Program-made: the position numbers and the translations under genes
Part shown: piece after piece, positions 8,191-16,009 of the stretch
Layout of the letters: each line of letters begins with the position of its first letter
Position numbering within the stretch: position 1 is the stretch's first letter
Origin: Pseudorhizobium flavum
GTDB taxonomy: Bacteria; Pseudomonadota; Alphaproteobacteria; Rhizobiales; Rhizobiaceae
NCBI RefSeq assembly: GCF_902502825.2
Contig: NZ_LR723670.1
Location: forward strand, 3,654,501 to 3,718,500
DNA: 64,000 bases
Direction: 5' to 3'
The notes under the pieces: model-generated
The model's database searches: none
Told to the model about the DNA's origin: nothing
Seen by the model: only the letters and a program-made list of their open reading frames with translations

Positions 8191-8241
8191 ATGGAGATAG
8201 TCGGCGAAGAGGCAGCGTCGGCATGGCGACAGAGCAATTGA
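8191..8241 (+). CDS. Possible 16-codon leader ORF overlapping the transporter start
   Basis: The ribosome site AAAGGAGG at 8176-8183 is placed seven bases before ATG 8191, which opens a 16-codon reading frame ending in TGA at 8239-8241. It overlaps the first codons of the SbmA-like transporter (start 8223) in another frame. The strong ribosome site has no better in-frame use for the transporter. It may be a leader that couples translation, or chance. Confidence 0.25.
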   Translation: MEIVGEEAASAWRQSN

Positions 8242-10004
8242 CCATCCGGGACCTGGACGAGGATGTCCAGGATCATCATCTTTCCTTTTCCGAGCAGGTC
8301 GGCTTCATGGCGTCGGCCTTCTGGCGAACGCGCGCCAGAGACCGCATCCTGGCCCTCGCGGTCACCCTGCTGGTGATCATCCTCACGACGGTCTACGCGC
8401 AGTACCGCCTCAATCAGTGGAATGTGCCTTTCTACAACGCCATTGAGAGGAGGGATTTGGACGAGTTCATCGTTCAGCTCGGCGTCTTCGCGCTGATCGG
8501 AGGCTCTCTTCTCCTGCTGAACGTCGTCCAGACTTATCTGAACCAAATCACCGCCCTTCACATGCGCGAGGGGTTGGCACGAGACCTGGTAGACGAGTGG
8601 CTGAAGCCTCAGCGGGCATTGAAGCTCCTTCACATACGAACAATGGGGGTCAACCCTGACCAACGGCTGCACGAGGATGCCCGAAATCTATCCGAACTGA
8701 CCACCTCGCTCGCCATTGGCCTCGTAAACGCGACAATTCTCCTGGTCAGCTTCATCGGCGTCTTGTGGACGATCTCCGACACCTTCAGCTTCCAGTTCAA
8801 CGGCGAACGCGTCACTATACCGGGCTACATGGTCTGGGCTGCACTCGGCTATGCGGGCCTCGCTTCGATCCTCAGCAATATCGTCGGCCGCCGCTTGCCG
8901 GATCTGAACGCCGAGCGCTACGCCAAGGAAGCGGAGCTTCGCTTCGCGTTGATGCATACGAACGAGAATATTCTGGCGATCACCCTCGCCAGAGGGGAAG
9001 ACAGTGAACGCGACCGTGTGCAGAACGCCGTCACGGTTGTTCTTGATGTCATCCGCCGGCTTGCCCGCGGATATACGAATCTGACGTGGGTTTCCGCGGG
9101 TTTTGGCTGGCTCTCCACCGTCGCGCCGATCCTGATCGCCGCACCCGTCTACTTTGCCGGCAACCTGACCTTCGGCGGACTGATGATGGCGGTGGGTGCG
9201 TTCAATCAGGTCTATGGCGCCCTGCGCTGGTATGTCGACAATTTCCGCCAGATCGCCGACTGGAAGGCGACGCTGATGCGGGTCTCGACGTTTCGAAAAG
9301 TGTTGCTTGCCCTGGACGAGACGCCCGGCACCGGTGATTTGCGATACCCGCAGACGGAGCAGGATCGGCTGGTTATGCGGGGACTAGAACTCTATACCGC
9401 AAGCCCCGGCACGCCGGGCAACCGCGGCCTGCGTCTCCCCGACGACGAGACAATCCTCCCGGGCGAGCACATCATGATCAACGGCGATGTCGGCGCCCAC
9501 CGTCGGCTCTTGTTCGAAGCTCTTGCCGGGATCTGGCCATGGGGAAAGGGTGAGATCGCCTTGCCGAGTGACGGTCGGATCGTCTTCGTGCCGCAACAGG
9601 GCTACCTGCCGCACGCCCGGCTGCGCGAGGTGCTGGCTTATCCGCTCGATTCCGCACCCATCGACGAGGAACGCTTTCGGACTGCACTCGAACGGGTTGG
9701 GCTTTCTCCCCTGGTAGCTGCGCTCGACCTGACGGAGCGCTGGGATCGGAAGCTGTCAGAGGAAGATCAGGCGCGCCTGCGGTTGGCTAATCTTTTCTTG
9801 ATCGAGCCGCGCTGGCTCGTCCTGGACGACATTCTTGAAGGCCTGGAGGCAGATGTTCAGCTGGAGCTCGCCGCGACACTGGCGGAACTGGATAATGCCG
9901 CGATCATCTACATCGGCAGATGCGAAGCTTTCGACAGCGTGCTTAAGCCACGCCAATTGCATCTCCGGCCGCTTGCCGCAACAAAGCCCAGTGATCATGC
10001 CTAA
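8223..10004 (+). CDS. SbmA/BacA- and YddA-like ABC transporter (fused permease and degenerate ATPase)
   Basis: The 593-residue protein has an N-terminal permease of the SbmA/BacA_C type (about residues 20-360; several hydrophobic helices, QYRLNQWNVPFYNAIERRD near the first, and NPDQRLHEDARNL) and a C-terminal ABC ATPase half, as in the YddA and peroxisomal half-transporter group. The ATPase motifs are abnormal: the Walker A region reads GDVGAHRR (421-428) with no GK[S/T], the signature reads LSEEDQ (511-516) and the Walker B ends in Asp-Asp (535-536) where a catalytic Glu is expected. ATP hydrolysis is therefore doubtful. ATG 8223 is used because a GAAGAGG precedes it; the stronger ribosome site upstream serves a short leader frame. 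Substrate is unknown; relatives move peptides or cobalamin. Confidence 0.8.
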   Translation: MATEQLTIRDLDEDVQDHHLSFSEQVGFMASAFWRTRARDRILALAVTLLVIILTTVYAQYRLNQWNVPFYNAIERRDLDEFIVQLGVFALIGGSLLLLNVVQTYLNQITALHMREGLARDLVDEWLKPQRALKLLHIRTMGVNPDQRLHEDARNLSELTTSLAIGLVNATILLVSFIGVLWTISDTFSFQFNGERVTIPGYMVWAALGYAGLASILSNIVGRRLPDLNAERYAKEAELRFALMHTNENILAITLARGEDSERDRVQNAVTVVLDVIRRLARGYTNLTWVSAGFGWLSTVAPILIAAPVYFAGNLTFGGLMMAVGAFNQVYGALRWYVDNFRQIADWKATLMRVSTFRKVLLALDETPGTGDLRYPQTEQDRLVMRGLELYTASPGTPGNRGLRLPDDETILPGEHIMINGDVGAHRRLLFEALAGIWPWGKGEIALPSDGRIVFVPQQGYLPHARLREVLAYPLDSAPIDEERFRTALERVGLSPLVAALDLTERWDRKLSEEDQARLRLANLFLIEPRWLVLDDILEGLEADVQLELAATLAELDNAAIIYIGRCEAFDSVLKPRQLHLRPLAATKPSDHA

Positions 10005-10104
10005 CTGGCAGTGGTCCTGACCACAGGCTCTTCAATATCTATTGAAGTGTCTGTGCCGGGCGATCGCCCTAGATTGCATGTTCCGACAATACGGAGTGAT
10101 CTAC

Positions 10105-11595
10105 GTGTCTTTCATGCCCCGCCTCCTTCTGTCCCTCGCGCTTCTGTCAGGGCTCGTCTTTCCCGCAGCAGCCCAGCAAGCGGAAAGCCAGCCGCCGGGC
10201 ATCTTCAGCCTCATTCCAGTCGATTCAACCACCGAGCACAGGCTCTCCACCGACGGTCCCGCGCTGGAATATCGAGCGACGGCGGGAACTCTGGACCTCT
10301 ACGGTCAGGACGGGAGACAGACGGCAAAGGTATTCTACACGGCCTATGTGGCTGAAGGCCCGTCACCGCGTCCCGTTACCTTTGCATTCAACGGCGGGCC
10401 AGGCGCCGCATCGGCCTACCTCCACCTGGGGCTGGCGGGCCCGAAGGTGCTGGATTTCGGCCCCGACGGCAATAGCGGCACTTCGCCAAGCCTCGTCGAC
10501 AACCCCGACAGCTGGTTGCAATTCACTGATCTCGTTTTCATCGATCCTGTGGGCACGGGCTGGAGCCGCGCTGCCAGCGATGATGTCGCCCGCAGCTTCT
10601 ATGGCGTGACTCAGGACGCCGACAGCATTGCCAAGCTGATTGCCCTCTACGTCCAGAAGAACGATCGCTTCCAATCCCCGAAATACCTGCTCGGAGAAAG
10701 CTACGGAGGGTTCCGAGCGGCCAAGGTGGCCACTGCTCTGAAGGATAACCAGGGTCTTCTGGTGTCGGGGATCATCATGCTCTCGCCGCTTCTCGAGGGC
10801 CGCTTTCTCTTCAACTCGGGCGACGATCCTCTGAGCGCAGCACTGCAACTGCCTGCTCTTGCAGCTGGCGAACTCGAACGACGGGGAGCATTCACGAGAG
10901 AGGCGCTGGCCGAGGCGGAACGCTTCGCCATGACTGACTACCTTGTGACCCTCGCCGGACCGCCACTTGCGAGTGACGCTGCGGGAGAATTCTACAGCAG
11001 GATCTCTGCGCTCACCGGCATCCCGGAGGATGTCGTCGCAGATAGCCGGGGGTTCTTGGCGGACATCTACAGCAAGAACTCTGGGGGGAGCGGGCAGATC
11101 GTCAGCCGCTATGACGCCGCCTATGCAAGGCCGGATCCCTACCCGGAAGCCGCCTATGGACGGAACGACGATCCGATCCTCGATGGTTACACGCGCGCCT
11201 ATGGCGGTGTCTTCGCGTCCTATGCGGAGCATCATCTGGGCTATCGCAGCAGGATGACCTACACGCTCCTCAACGAAGAGGTGAACCGACGTTGGGAATG
11301 GAATGGTGAGCATGGCGGGGGTGGACGAGCTACCGCGTCTGCTGTGGACGATCTGCGCGATCTGCTATCCGTCATTCCCGAGTTTCGTGTGCTCGTCGCC
11401 CACGGCTACAGCGACGCGATCACGCCTTATGGGATGAGCCGCTACGTGCTTGACCATCTGCCCCCCCGGCTTGCGGCAGAACGCACCTCTTTGCAGCTCT
11501 ATCGCGGCGGACACATGTTCTACACGGATCCCGCATCGAGGAAGGAGTTCTTCGATGACATAGCCGCCTTCTTCGCAGGAGGCGCGCCGGAGTGA
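10105..11595 (+). CDS. Secreted S10 family serine carboxypeptidase
   Basis: The 496-residue protein carries a signal peptide (LLLSLALLSGLVFPAAAQQ) and the S10 carboxypeptidase core: FNGGPGAASAYLHLG forming the oxyanion region, the nucleophile Ser199 in GESYGG, an Asp in HGYSDAITPYG and the His in YRGGHMFY. All three catalytic residues are therefore visible. GTG 10105 is preferred because GGAG lies eight bases upstream; ATG 10114 is the alternative and gives the same mature protein. The product should be periplasmic and release C-terminal amino acids from peptides. It stands alone between the transporter gene and the convergent pca operon. Confidence 0.9.
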   Translation: MSFMPRLLLSLALLSGLVFPAAAQQAESQPPGIFSLIPVDSTTEHRLSTDGPALEYRATAGTLDLYGQDGRQTAKVFYTAYVAEGPSPRPVTFAFNGGPGAASAYLHLGLAGPKVLDFGPDGNSGTSPSLVDNPDSWLQFTDLVFIDPVGTGWSRAASDDVARSFYGVTQDADSIAKLIALYVQKNDRFQSPKYLLGESYGGFRAAKVATALKDNQGLLVSGIIMLSPLLEGRFLFNSGDDPLSAALQLPALAAGELERRGAFTREALAEAERFAMTDYLVTLAGPPLASDAAGEFYSRISALTGIPEDVVADSRGFLADIYSKNSGGSGQIVSRYDAAYARPDPYPEAAYGRNDDPILDGYTRAYGGVFASYAEHHLGYRSRMTYTLLNEEVNRRWEWNGEHGGGGRATASAVDDLRDLLSVIPEFRVLVAHGYSDAITPYGMSRYVLDHLPPRLAAERTSLQLYRGGHMFYTDPASRKEFFDDIAAFFAGGAPE

Positions 11596-11610
11596 GCGTC
11601 ACCGGCGCGC
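11582..11610. terminator. Inverted repeat between convergent S10 peptidase and pcaF genes
   Basis: Nine-base arms GCGCGCCGG (11582-11590) and CCGGCGCGC (11602-11610) flank an 11-base loop that contains the peptidase stop codon. There is no clear T tract on either strand, so it is at best a weak bidirectional transcription stop between two convergent genes. Confidence 0.4.
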
Positions 11611-11629
11611 GATTGACAGGATTTCTAGC

Positions 11630-12835
11630 TCAGGCGCGCTCCAGCGCTACAGCGATGCCCTGGCCGACGCCGACGCACATCGTCGCAAGTGCGCGCTTCG
11701 CGTTTCGGAGCCGAAGCTCGAGCGCGGCCGTACCCGTGATCCGCGCGCCCGACATACCGAGCGGGTGCCCCAGCGCGATTGCGCCGCCATTCGGATTAAC
11801 CCGATCCGAATCTTCCGGAATACCCAGTTCGCGCAGCACGGCTATGCCCTGAGACGCGAATGCCTCGTTCAGTTCGATGATGTCGAAGTCCTGGGGCGAT
11901 AGGCCGAGGCGGCTGCAAAGCTTCAGCGTCGCCGGAGCGGGGCCGATTCCCATGATCCGGGGTGGGACACCGGCGCTGGCACCACCCAGGATACGAGCGA
12001 TCGGAACAAGCCCGTGCTTACGTGCGGCGGCTTCCGAAGCGATGATCAGCGCAGCCGCTCCGTCATTGACGCCAGAGGCATTGCCGGCCGTGACCGTGCC
12101 ACCTTCCTTCTTGAAGGGCGTACCAAGCTTGGCGAGCGCTTCGAGCGTTGTCGCGCGCGGATGTTCGTCCCGTTCGACTACGACCGGTTCTCCCTTCCGT
12201 TGCGGGATGGTGACGGAAACGATCTCACGAGCAAGGCGGCCATTGCCTTGGGCTTCGGCGGCTCGCGCCTGGGACCGGAGCGCAAATGCGTCCTGGTCTT
12301 CGCGCGTGACCTTGTAGTCCTCTGCGACATTCTCGCCGGTCTCAGGCATAGAATCGACGCCATACTGCTTCTTCATCACCGGATTGACGAAGCGCCACCC
12401 GATGGTCGTGTCGTAAATCTCGGCGTTACGGGAGAAGGCCGTCTCGGCCTTGGGCATGACGAAGGGAGCACGGCTCATGCTCTCGACACCGCCAGCAACC
12501 ATCAGGTCAGCCTCACCCGCCTTGATGGCGCGCGCTGCGGCGATCACGGCATCCATCCCTGATCCGCAAAGGCGGTTGATCGTGGTACCGCTTGTGGAGA
12601 CCGGCAGGCCGGCGAGGAGAAGCGACATGCGTGCGACATTGCGATTGTCTTCGCCGGCCTGGTTGGCGCAGCCGAAGATGACGTCATCCACCGCTTCCCA
12701 GTCGACGCCGGTGTTTCTCTCCATCAGCGCGCGGAGCGGAACCGCACCGAGATCGTCGGCGCGCACGGCGGAAAGGGAGCCGCCAAAGCGGCCGATCGGG
12801 GTGCGGATGTAGTCACAGATGAAAGCTTCGGTCAT
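11630..12835 (-). CDS. pcaF: Beta-ketoadipyl-CoA thiolase
   Basis: The 401-residue protein is a thiolase with the nucleophile Cys90 in NRLCGSGMD, the NGGAIALGHPLG histidine motif and the second cysteine in CVGVGQG. In the beta-ketoadipate pathway it cleaves beta-ketoadipyl-CoA with CoA to succinyl-CoA and acetyl-CoA. The ATG at 12835 lies eight bases after the pcaJ stop. It is the last gene of the pcaIJF operon, whose upstream region faces the IclR-type activator gene pcaR. Length and motif set fit PcaF of rhizobia; assignment over other thiolases rests mainly on the operon context. Confidence 0.93.
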   Translation of the reverse strand: MTEAFICDYIRTPIGRFGGSLSAVRADDLGAVPLRALMERNTGVDWEAVDDVIFGCANQAGEDNRNVARMSLLLAGLPVSTSGTTINRLCGSGMDAVIAAARAIKAGEADLMVAGGVESMSRAPFVMPKAETAFSRNAEIYDTTIGWRFVNPVMKKQYGVDSMPETGENVAEDYKVTREDQDAFALRSQARAAEAQGNGRLAREIVSVTIPQRKGEPVVVERDEHPRATTLEALAKLGTPFKKEGGTVTAGNASGVNDGAAALIIASEAAARKHGLVPIARILGGASAGVPPRIMGIGPAPATLKLCSRLGLSPQDFDIIELNEAFASQGIAVLRELGIPEDSDRVNPNGGAIALGHPLGMSGARITGTAALELRLRNAKRALATMCVGVGQGIAVALERA

Positions 12836-12843
12836 GGATATCC

Positions 12844-13545
12844 TCAAATAGCGGGAACGACGAGATCGGCGATAGCGCCGTCGAGGTGAAGCGGCGCGCC
12901 CGTCATGGCCTGCAGTTCCTCCAGCGTCATCGCCGCCAGTTTCTCCCGCAGGACGAAGCGCCCTTCGACAATGTCCACAACGGCATGGCTCGTATAGACG
13001 CGTGTGATGCACGCAACCCCGGTCAACGGGAAGGTGCAACGGTCCACGAGTTTAGGCTCGCCCTTCTTCGTCACATGTTCGGTGATGACACAGACCTGCT
13101 TTGCCCCATGTACCAGATCCATCGCACCACCTACAGCCGGAACGCCCTTGGCGCCGACGCGCCAGTTGGCGAGGTCGCCGTTCTGGGCCACCTGATAGGC
13201 GCCAAGGATCGCCACATCCAGATGACCGCCGCGGACCATGGCAAAGCTGTCGGCATGGTGAAAGAATGCGGCGCCCGGCTTCAGGGTGACGGCCTTCTTG
13301 CCGGCATTGATCAGGTCCCAGTCCTCTTCTCCTTCCGGCGGCGCTTCGCCGAAGTCGAGGATGCCGTTCTCCGTGTGGAAGATCGCTTGGCGCCCCGAGG
13401 GCTGGTATCGCGCAACCATCTCTGGAAACCCGATCCCGAGGTTCACATAAGCACCATCGGCTATGTCCTGGGCCGCCCTCCAGGCGATCTGGGCGTTGGA
13501 GAGCTTGATGTCTTCGCGCGTGTTGGCGGGGGTTTCGGCGGTCAT
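12844..13545 (-). CDS. pcaJ: 3-oxoadipate CoA-transferase subunit B
   Basis: The 233-residue protein is the beta subunit of a class I CoA-transferase. Near the N terminus it has YVNLGIGFPEMVARY and then HTENGILDFGEAPP, where the Glu of the SENG/TENG motif is the catalytic residue that forms the glutamyl-CoA intermediate. With PcaI it transfers CoA from succinyl-CoA to 3-oxoadipate. The ATG at 13545 overlaps the pcaI stop in an ATGA arrangement, as expected for stoichiometric subunits; a longer frame upstream runs inside pcaI and is not used. Confidence 0.95.
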   Translation of the reverse strand: MTAETPANTREDIKLSNAQIAWRAAQDIADGAYVNLGIGFPEMVARYQPSGRQAIFHTENGILDFGEAPPEGEEDWDLINAGKKAVTLKPGAAFFHHADSFAMVRGGHLDVAILGAYQVAQNGDLANWRVGAKGVPAVGGAMDLVHGAKQVCVITEHVTKKGEPKLVDRCTFPLTGVACITRVYTSHAVVDIVEGRFVLREKLAAMTLEELQAMTGAPLHLDGAIADLVVPAI

Positions 13546-14249
13546 ACGTAGGCCACTCCGGCTCGAATGAGGTCTTCTTCCTGTCGAGGCTGGCTGACCT
13601 CTACAACGCAGTCCACGAAGATCCCTGGCGTTATGACATGCTCCGGGTCGATACCGCCGGGCGAAACGACCTTCGTCACCTGTGCGATTGTCTTGGACGC
13701 GGCCATGCACATCAGCGGATTGAAGTTTCGGCCAGCCTTGTTGTAGGTCAGGTTGCCGTGGGTATCGCCAACCTGTCCCTTAACGAGGGCGAAATCCGCC
13801 TTCAGCCAGCGCTCCTGTATATAGTGGCGGCCATCGAATTCGGCAGTCGGCTTACCCTCGGCAAGCTCGGTGCCGTAGGCGGTGGGAGTATAGAAGGCAG
13901 GGATACCGGCCCCGCCTGCGCGTATGCGTTCCGCAAGCGTGCCCTGCGGCACCAGTTCCAGTTCGATGTCGCCGGCGAGATACCGGTCGGTGAAGGCGCG
14001 TGGGTCCGTGGAGCGGGGGAAGGAGCAGATCATCTTCCGCACCATCCCGGCATCGATCATCGCTGCAATCCCGATCCGGCCATTGCCGGCGTTATTGTTG
14101 ATGACGGTGAGACCCTTTGGCCCCTTATCGATCAGGGCGTGGATAAGCTCGATCGGCGCGCCCGACCCGCCGAAGCCGCCGATCATGATGGTGGAACCGT
14201 CTTCGATCCCGGCCACGGCATCTGCAATGTTTGCGACAGACTTGTCCAT
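13542..14249 (-). CDS. pcaI: 3-oxoadipate CoA-transferase subunit A
   Basis: This 235-residue alpha subunit has the GGFGGSGAPIEL glycine-rich motif near its N terminus and the NNAGNGRIGIAAM and YNKAGRNFNPLM segments of class I CoA-transferase alpha chains. It forms a heterotetramer with PcaJ and activates 3-oxoadipate, the last but one step of protocatechuate breakdown. It is the first gene of pcaIJF, separated by 111 bases from the divergent TTG-started pcaR gene. The shared intergenic region contains a strong inverted repeat likely bound by PcaR. Confidence 0.95.
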   Translation of the reverse strand: MDKSVANIADAVAGIEDGSTIMIGGFGGSGAPIELIHALIDKGPKGLTVINNNAGNGRIGIAAMIDAGMVRKMICSFPRSTDPRAFTDRYLAGDIELELVPQGTLAERIRAGGAGIPAFYTPTAYGTELAEGKPTAEFDGRHYIQERWLKADFALVKGQVGDTHGNLTYNKAGRNFNPLMCMAASKTIAQVTKVVSPGGIDPEHVITPGIFVDCVVEVSQPRQEEDLIRAGVAYV

Positions 14250-14311
14250 GCGATCCTTCCTGTCTCCGTTGGTTCAGGAGTACCGGGTCGGCCTATCGAC
14301 ATCAACCGATT

Positions 14312-14346
14312 TGTGCGCTATTCGACGTTTGTTCGCATATCGCACA
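14312..14346. promoter_or_regulatory. Candidate PcaR operator (inverted repeat between pcaI and pcaR)
   Basis: TGTGCGCTATTCGAC (14312-14326) and GTTCGCATATCGCACA (14331-14346) are imperfect inverted copies of a GTTCG-ATA-CGCACA element, with TGTGCG and CGCACA as exact outer arms. It lies between the divergent pcaI and pcaR starts, just before the pcaR ribosome site. Related IclR-family regulators (PcaU, PobR) bind repeats of this kind in the same position. Confidence 0.55.
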
Positions 14347-14360
14347 TTGAGGAGTATCCA

Positions 14361-15116
14361 TTGCAGGAGACAGATTTCCTTGGAGGGTTCGCAAAGGGCC
14401 TTCGGGTATTGGAGGCCTTCGCCGATGCAAGGCCGAAACTGTCGATTGCGGATGTCGCGAGGCTAACGGGACTGGACCGGGCCACCACGCGCCGCTGCCT
14501 GCTCACCCTCGCTCGCCTCGGCTATGCAGATTACGACGGGAAGTTCTTCTCGCTGACCCCACGCGTGCTCCGCCTTGGTCACGCTTATCTTTCGGCGACA
14601 CCCCTGCCGCGGATCGTGCAGCCGCATATCGACCGTCTCTCGCAGGACGTCGCGCAAAGCGCCTCGGTCAGCGTCTTGGACGGCAGCGAAATCGTGTATG
14701 TCGCACGGGCGTCATATCAACGGGTAATGTCTATCAATCTCATGCCTGGAAGCAGGCTGCCCGCCTATTGCGCCTCGATGGGCAGGGTGATGCTGGCGGC
14801 CCTGCCGCCCGAGGAGGCATTGGCGCGAATCCGCCAGAGTGAGCTCCGCGCCTTCACTCCCTCGACACTAACGGAGCCTGAAGACCTGATGGACGAGCTT
14901 GTCCGGGTTCGGGAGCAAGGCTACGCCATCATCGACCAGGAGCTTGAGGTCGGTCTCTGCTCCATCGCCGTACCCCTGAAGGATGAACGGGGAGATGTTC
15001 TCGCGGCGCTTAACATCGGTGCATCCGCTGCGCAGATTCCTGCCAGTGAACTAGTCGGCCATTTCCTCGCGCCACTCAGGAAGACGGCGGACGTACTGGG
15101 ACCGATGCTTCGATGA
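14361..15116 (+). CDS. pcaR: IclR-family transcriptional activator of pcaIJF
   Basis: The 251-residue protein has an N-terminal winged helix (LSIADVARLTGLDRATTRRC, about residues 25-44) and a C-terminal IclR effector domain with SASVSVLDGSEIVYVAR and the conserved MGRVMLAALPPEEAL segment. A TTG at 14361 is chosen because TGAGGAG lies six bases before it and because the frame further upstream runs through the operator and antisense to pcaI. PcaR homologues activate pcaIJF in response to beta-ketoadipate. The gene is divergent from pcaI, the usual rhizobial arrangement. Confidence 0.9.
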   Translation: MQETDFLGGFAKGLRVLEAFADARPKLSIADVARLTGLDRATTRRCLLTLARLGYADYDGKFFSLTPRVLRLGHAYLSATPLPRIVQPHIDRLSQDVAQSASVSVLDGSEIVYVARASYQRVMSINLMPGSRLPAYCASMGRVMLAALPPEEALARIRQSELRAFTPSTLTEPEDLMDELVRVREQGYAIIDQELEVGLCSIAVPLKDERGDVLAALNIGASAAQIPASELVGHFLAPLRKTADVLGPMLR

Positions 15117-15138
15117 GGTTGATGGCGGCACGCCTCAC

Positions 15139-15162
15139 TCACGGTTTGGTGACCGACCGTGA
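15139..15162 (+). terminator. Weak hairpin downstream of pcaR
   Basis: Seven-base arms TCACGGT (15139-15145) and ACCGTGA (15156-15162) enclose a 10-base loop 22 bases after the pcaR stop. No T tract follows, so the terminator role is uncertain. The rest of the gap to the transpeptidase gene shows nothing recognisable. Confidence 0.3.
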
Positions 15163-15295
15163 ATTGCCGTCCGTAGCGAGCTGGCGCTAATACCGGAGGC
15201 GCCGTCTTTGAACGTTCTGCTCCAGGCCGGCATCTCATTCCTTGGGCCAACCCCAGCCCAGGTCTCCCCTCCATCCTCCCGGAAAACCTGCCTTG

Positions 15296-15982
15296 TTGAA
15301 GTTCACGCGCCGTTCACTGTTGATCGCAGTTCCCTTACTTGCTGCCGGATGCACCACCACCACCTCGCCCCGCACCCGGACCGTGAAGCCGCTGATCCCC
15401 GACGAGTATGTAGCCATGTATGGTGCCGTTGATGGAGAGGCTTTCCCGGTTGCAGCAACGGATCTGACGCGCGTCGAGCCGCAGTTCCTTCGGCGTGATG
15501 TTGCCTATCCGACCGATCAGCCTCCGGGAACGATCGTCGTCGATACCGAAGCGCGGTACCTCTACCTGGTCCGCGAGAACGGTCGGGCGCTGCGCTACGG
15601 GATCGGCGTCGGCAAGGCGGGCCTGGAATTCGAGGGCGAGGCGGTGGTGCAGTACAAGCGGCAGTGGCCGCGATGGACCCCGACCCAGGCCATGATCGCC
15701 CGGGAACCAGAACGCTATGGCCCCCTCGCCGCCGGCATGGAACCGGGCGTCATGAACCCGCTCGGCCCGCGGGCGCTTTACCTGTTCAAGGACGGCAAGG
15801 ACACGCTCTACCGCATCCACGGCACGACGGAGGCATGGACCATCGGCAAGGCAGTCTCGAGTGGCTGCATCCGTCTGTTGAACCAGGACATCATCGACCT
15901 GTACCGGCGGGTACCGAACGGATCACGAGTTGTGGTCCTGCAGGGGGGAAACGCAAATTCGCGGCAACTGCCTCAGGTCTGA
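15296..15982 (+). CDS. L,D-transpeptidase lipoprotein (ErfK/YbiS family)
   Basis: The roughly 228-residue protein begins with a basic FTRRSLLIAVPLLAAGC stretch: a signal peptide with a lipobox (LAAGC), so the protein is probably anchored to a membrane. The catalytic domain has the HGTTEAWTIGKAVSSGC and IRLLNQDIIDLY segments, giving the His...SxGC[IV]R active site of YkuD-type L,D-transpeptidases. These enzymes form 3-3 peptidoglycan cross-links or attach proteins to peptidoglycan. The start is uncertain: TTG 15296 or 15293, or a further upstream ATG at 15242, all give the same lipoprotein. It is not functionally related to the pca genes around it and separates the two pca operons. Confidence 0.85.
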   Translation: MKFTRRSLLIAVPLLAAGCTTTTSPRTRTVKPLIPDEYVAMYGAVDGEAFPVAATDLTRVEPQFLRRDVAYPTDQPPGTIVVDTEARYLYLVRENGRALRYGIGVGKAGLEFEGEAVVQYKRQWPRWTPTQAMIAREPERYGPLAAGMEPGVMNPLGPRALYLFKDGKDTLYRIHGTTEAWTIGKAVSSGCIRLLNQDIIDLYRRVPNGSRVVVLQGGNANSRQLPQV

Positions 15983-16009
15983 GCTAACGGGCCTCCCGGT
16001 ACCAAGCGG

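Noticed and set aside
10363..11313. 316-codon open frame on the minus strand
   Set aside because: It mirrors the S10 peptidase gene and has no recognisable motif.
13638..14360. Long N-terminal extension of pcaR
   Set aside because: It is antisense to pcaI and passes through the operator; the IclR fold starts after TTG 14361.
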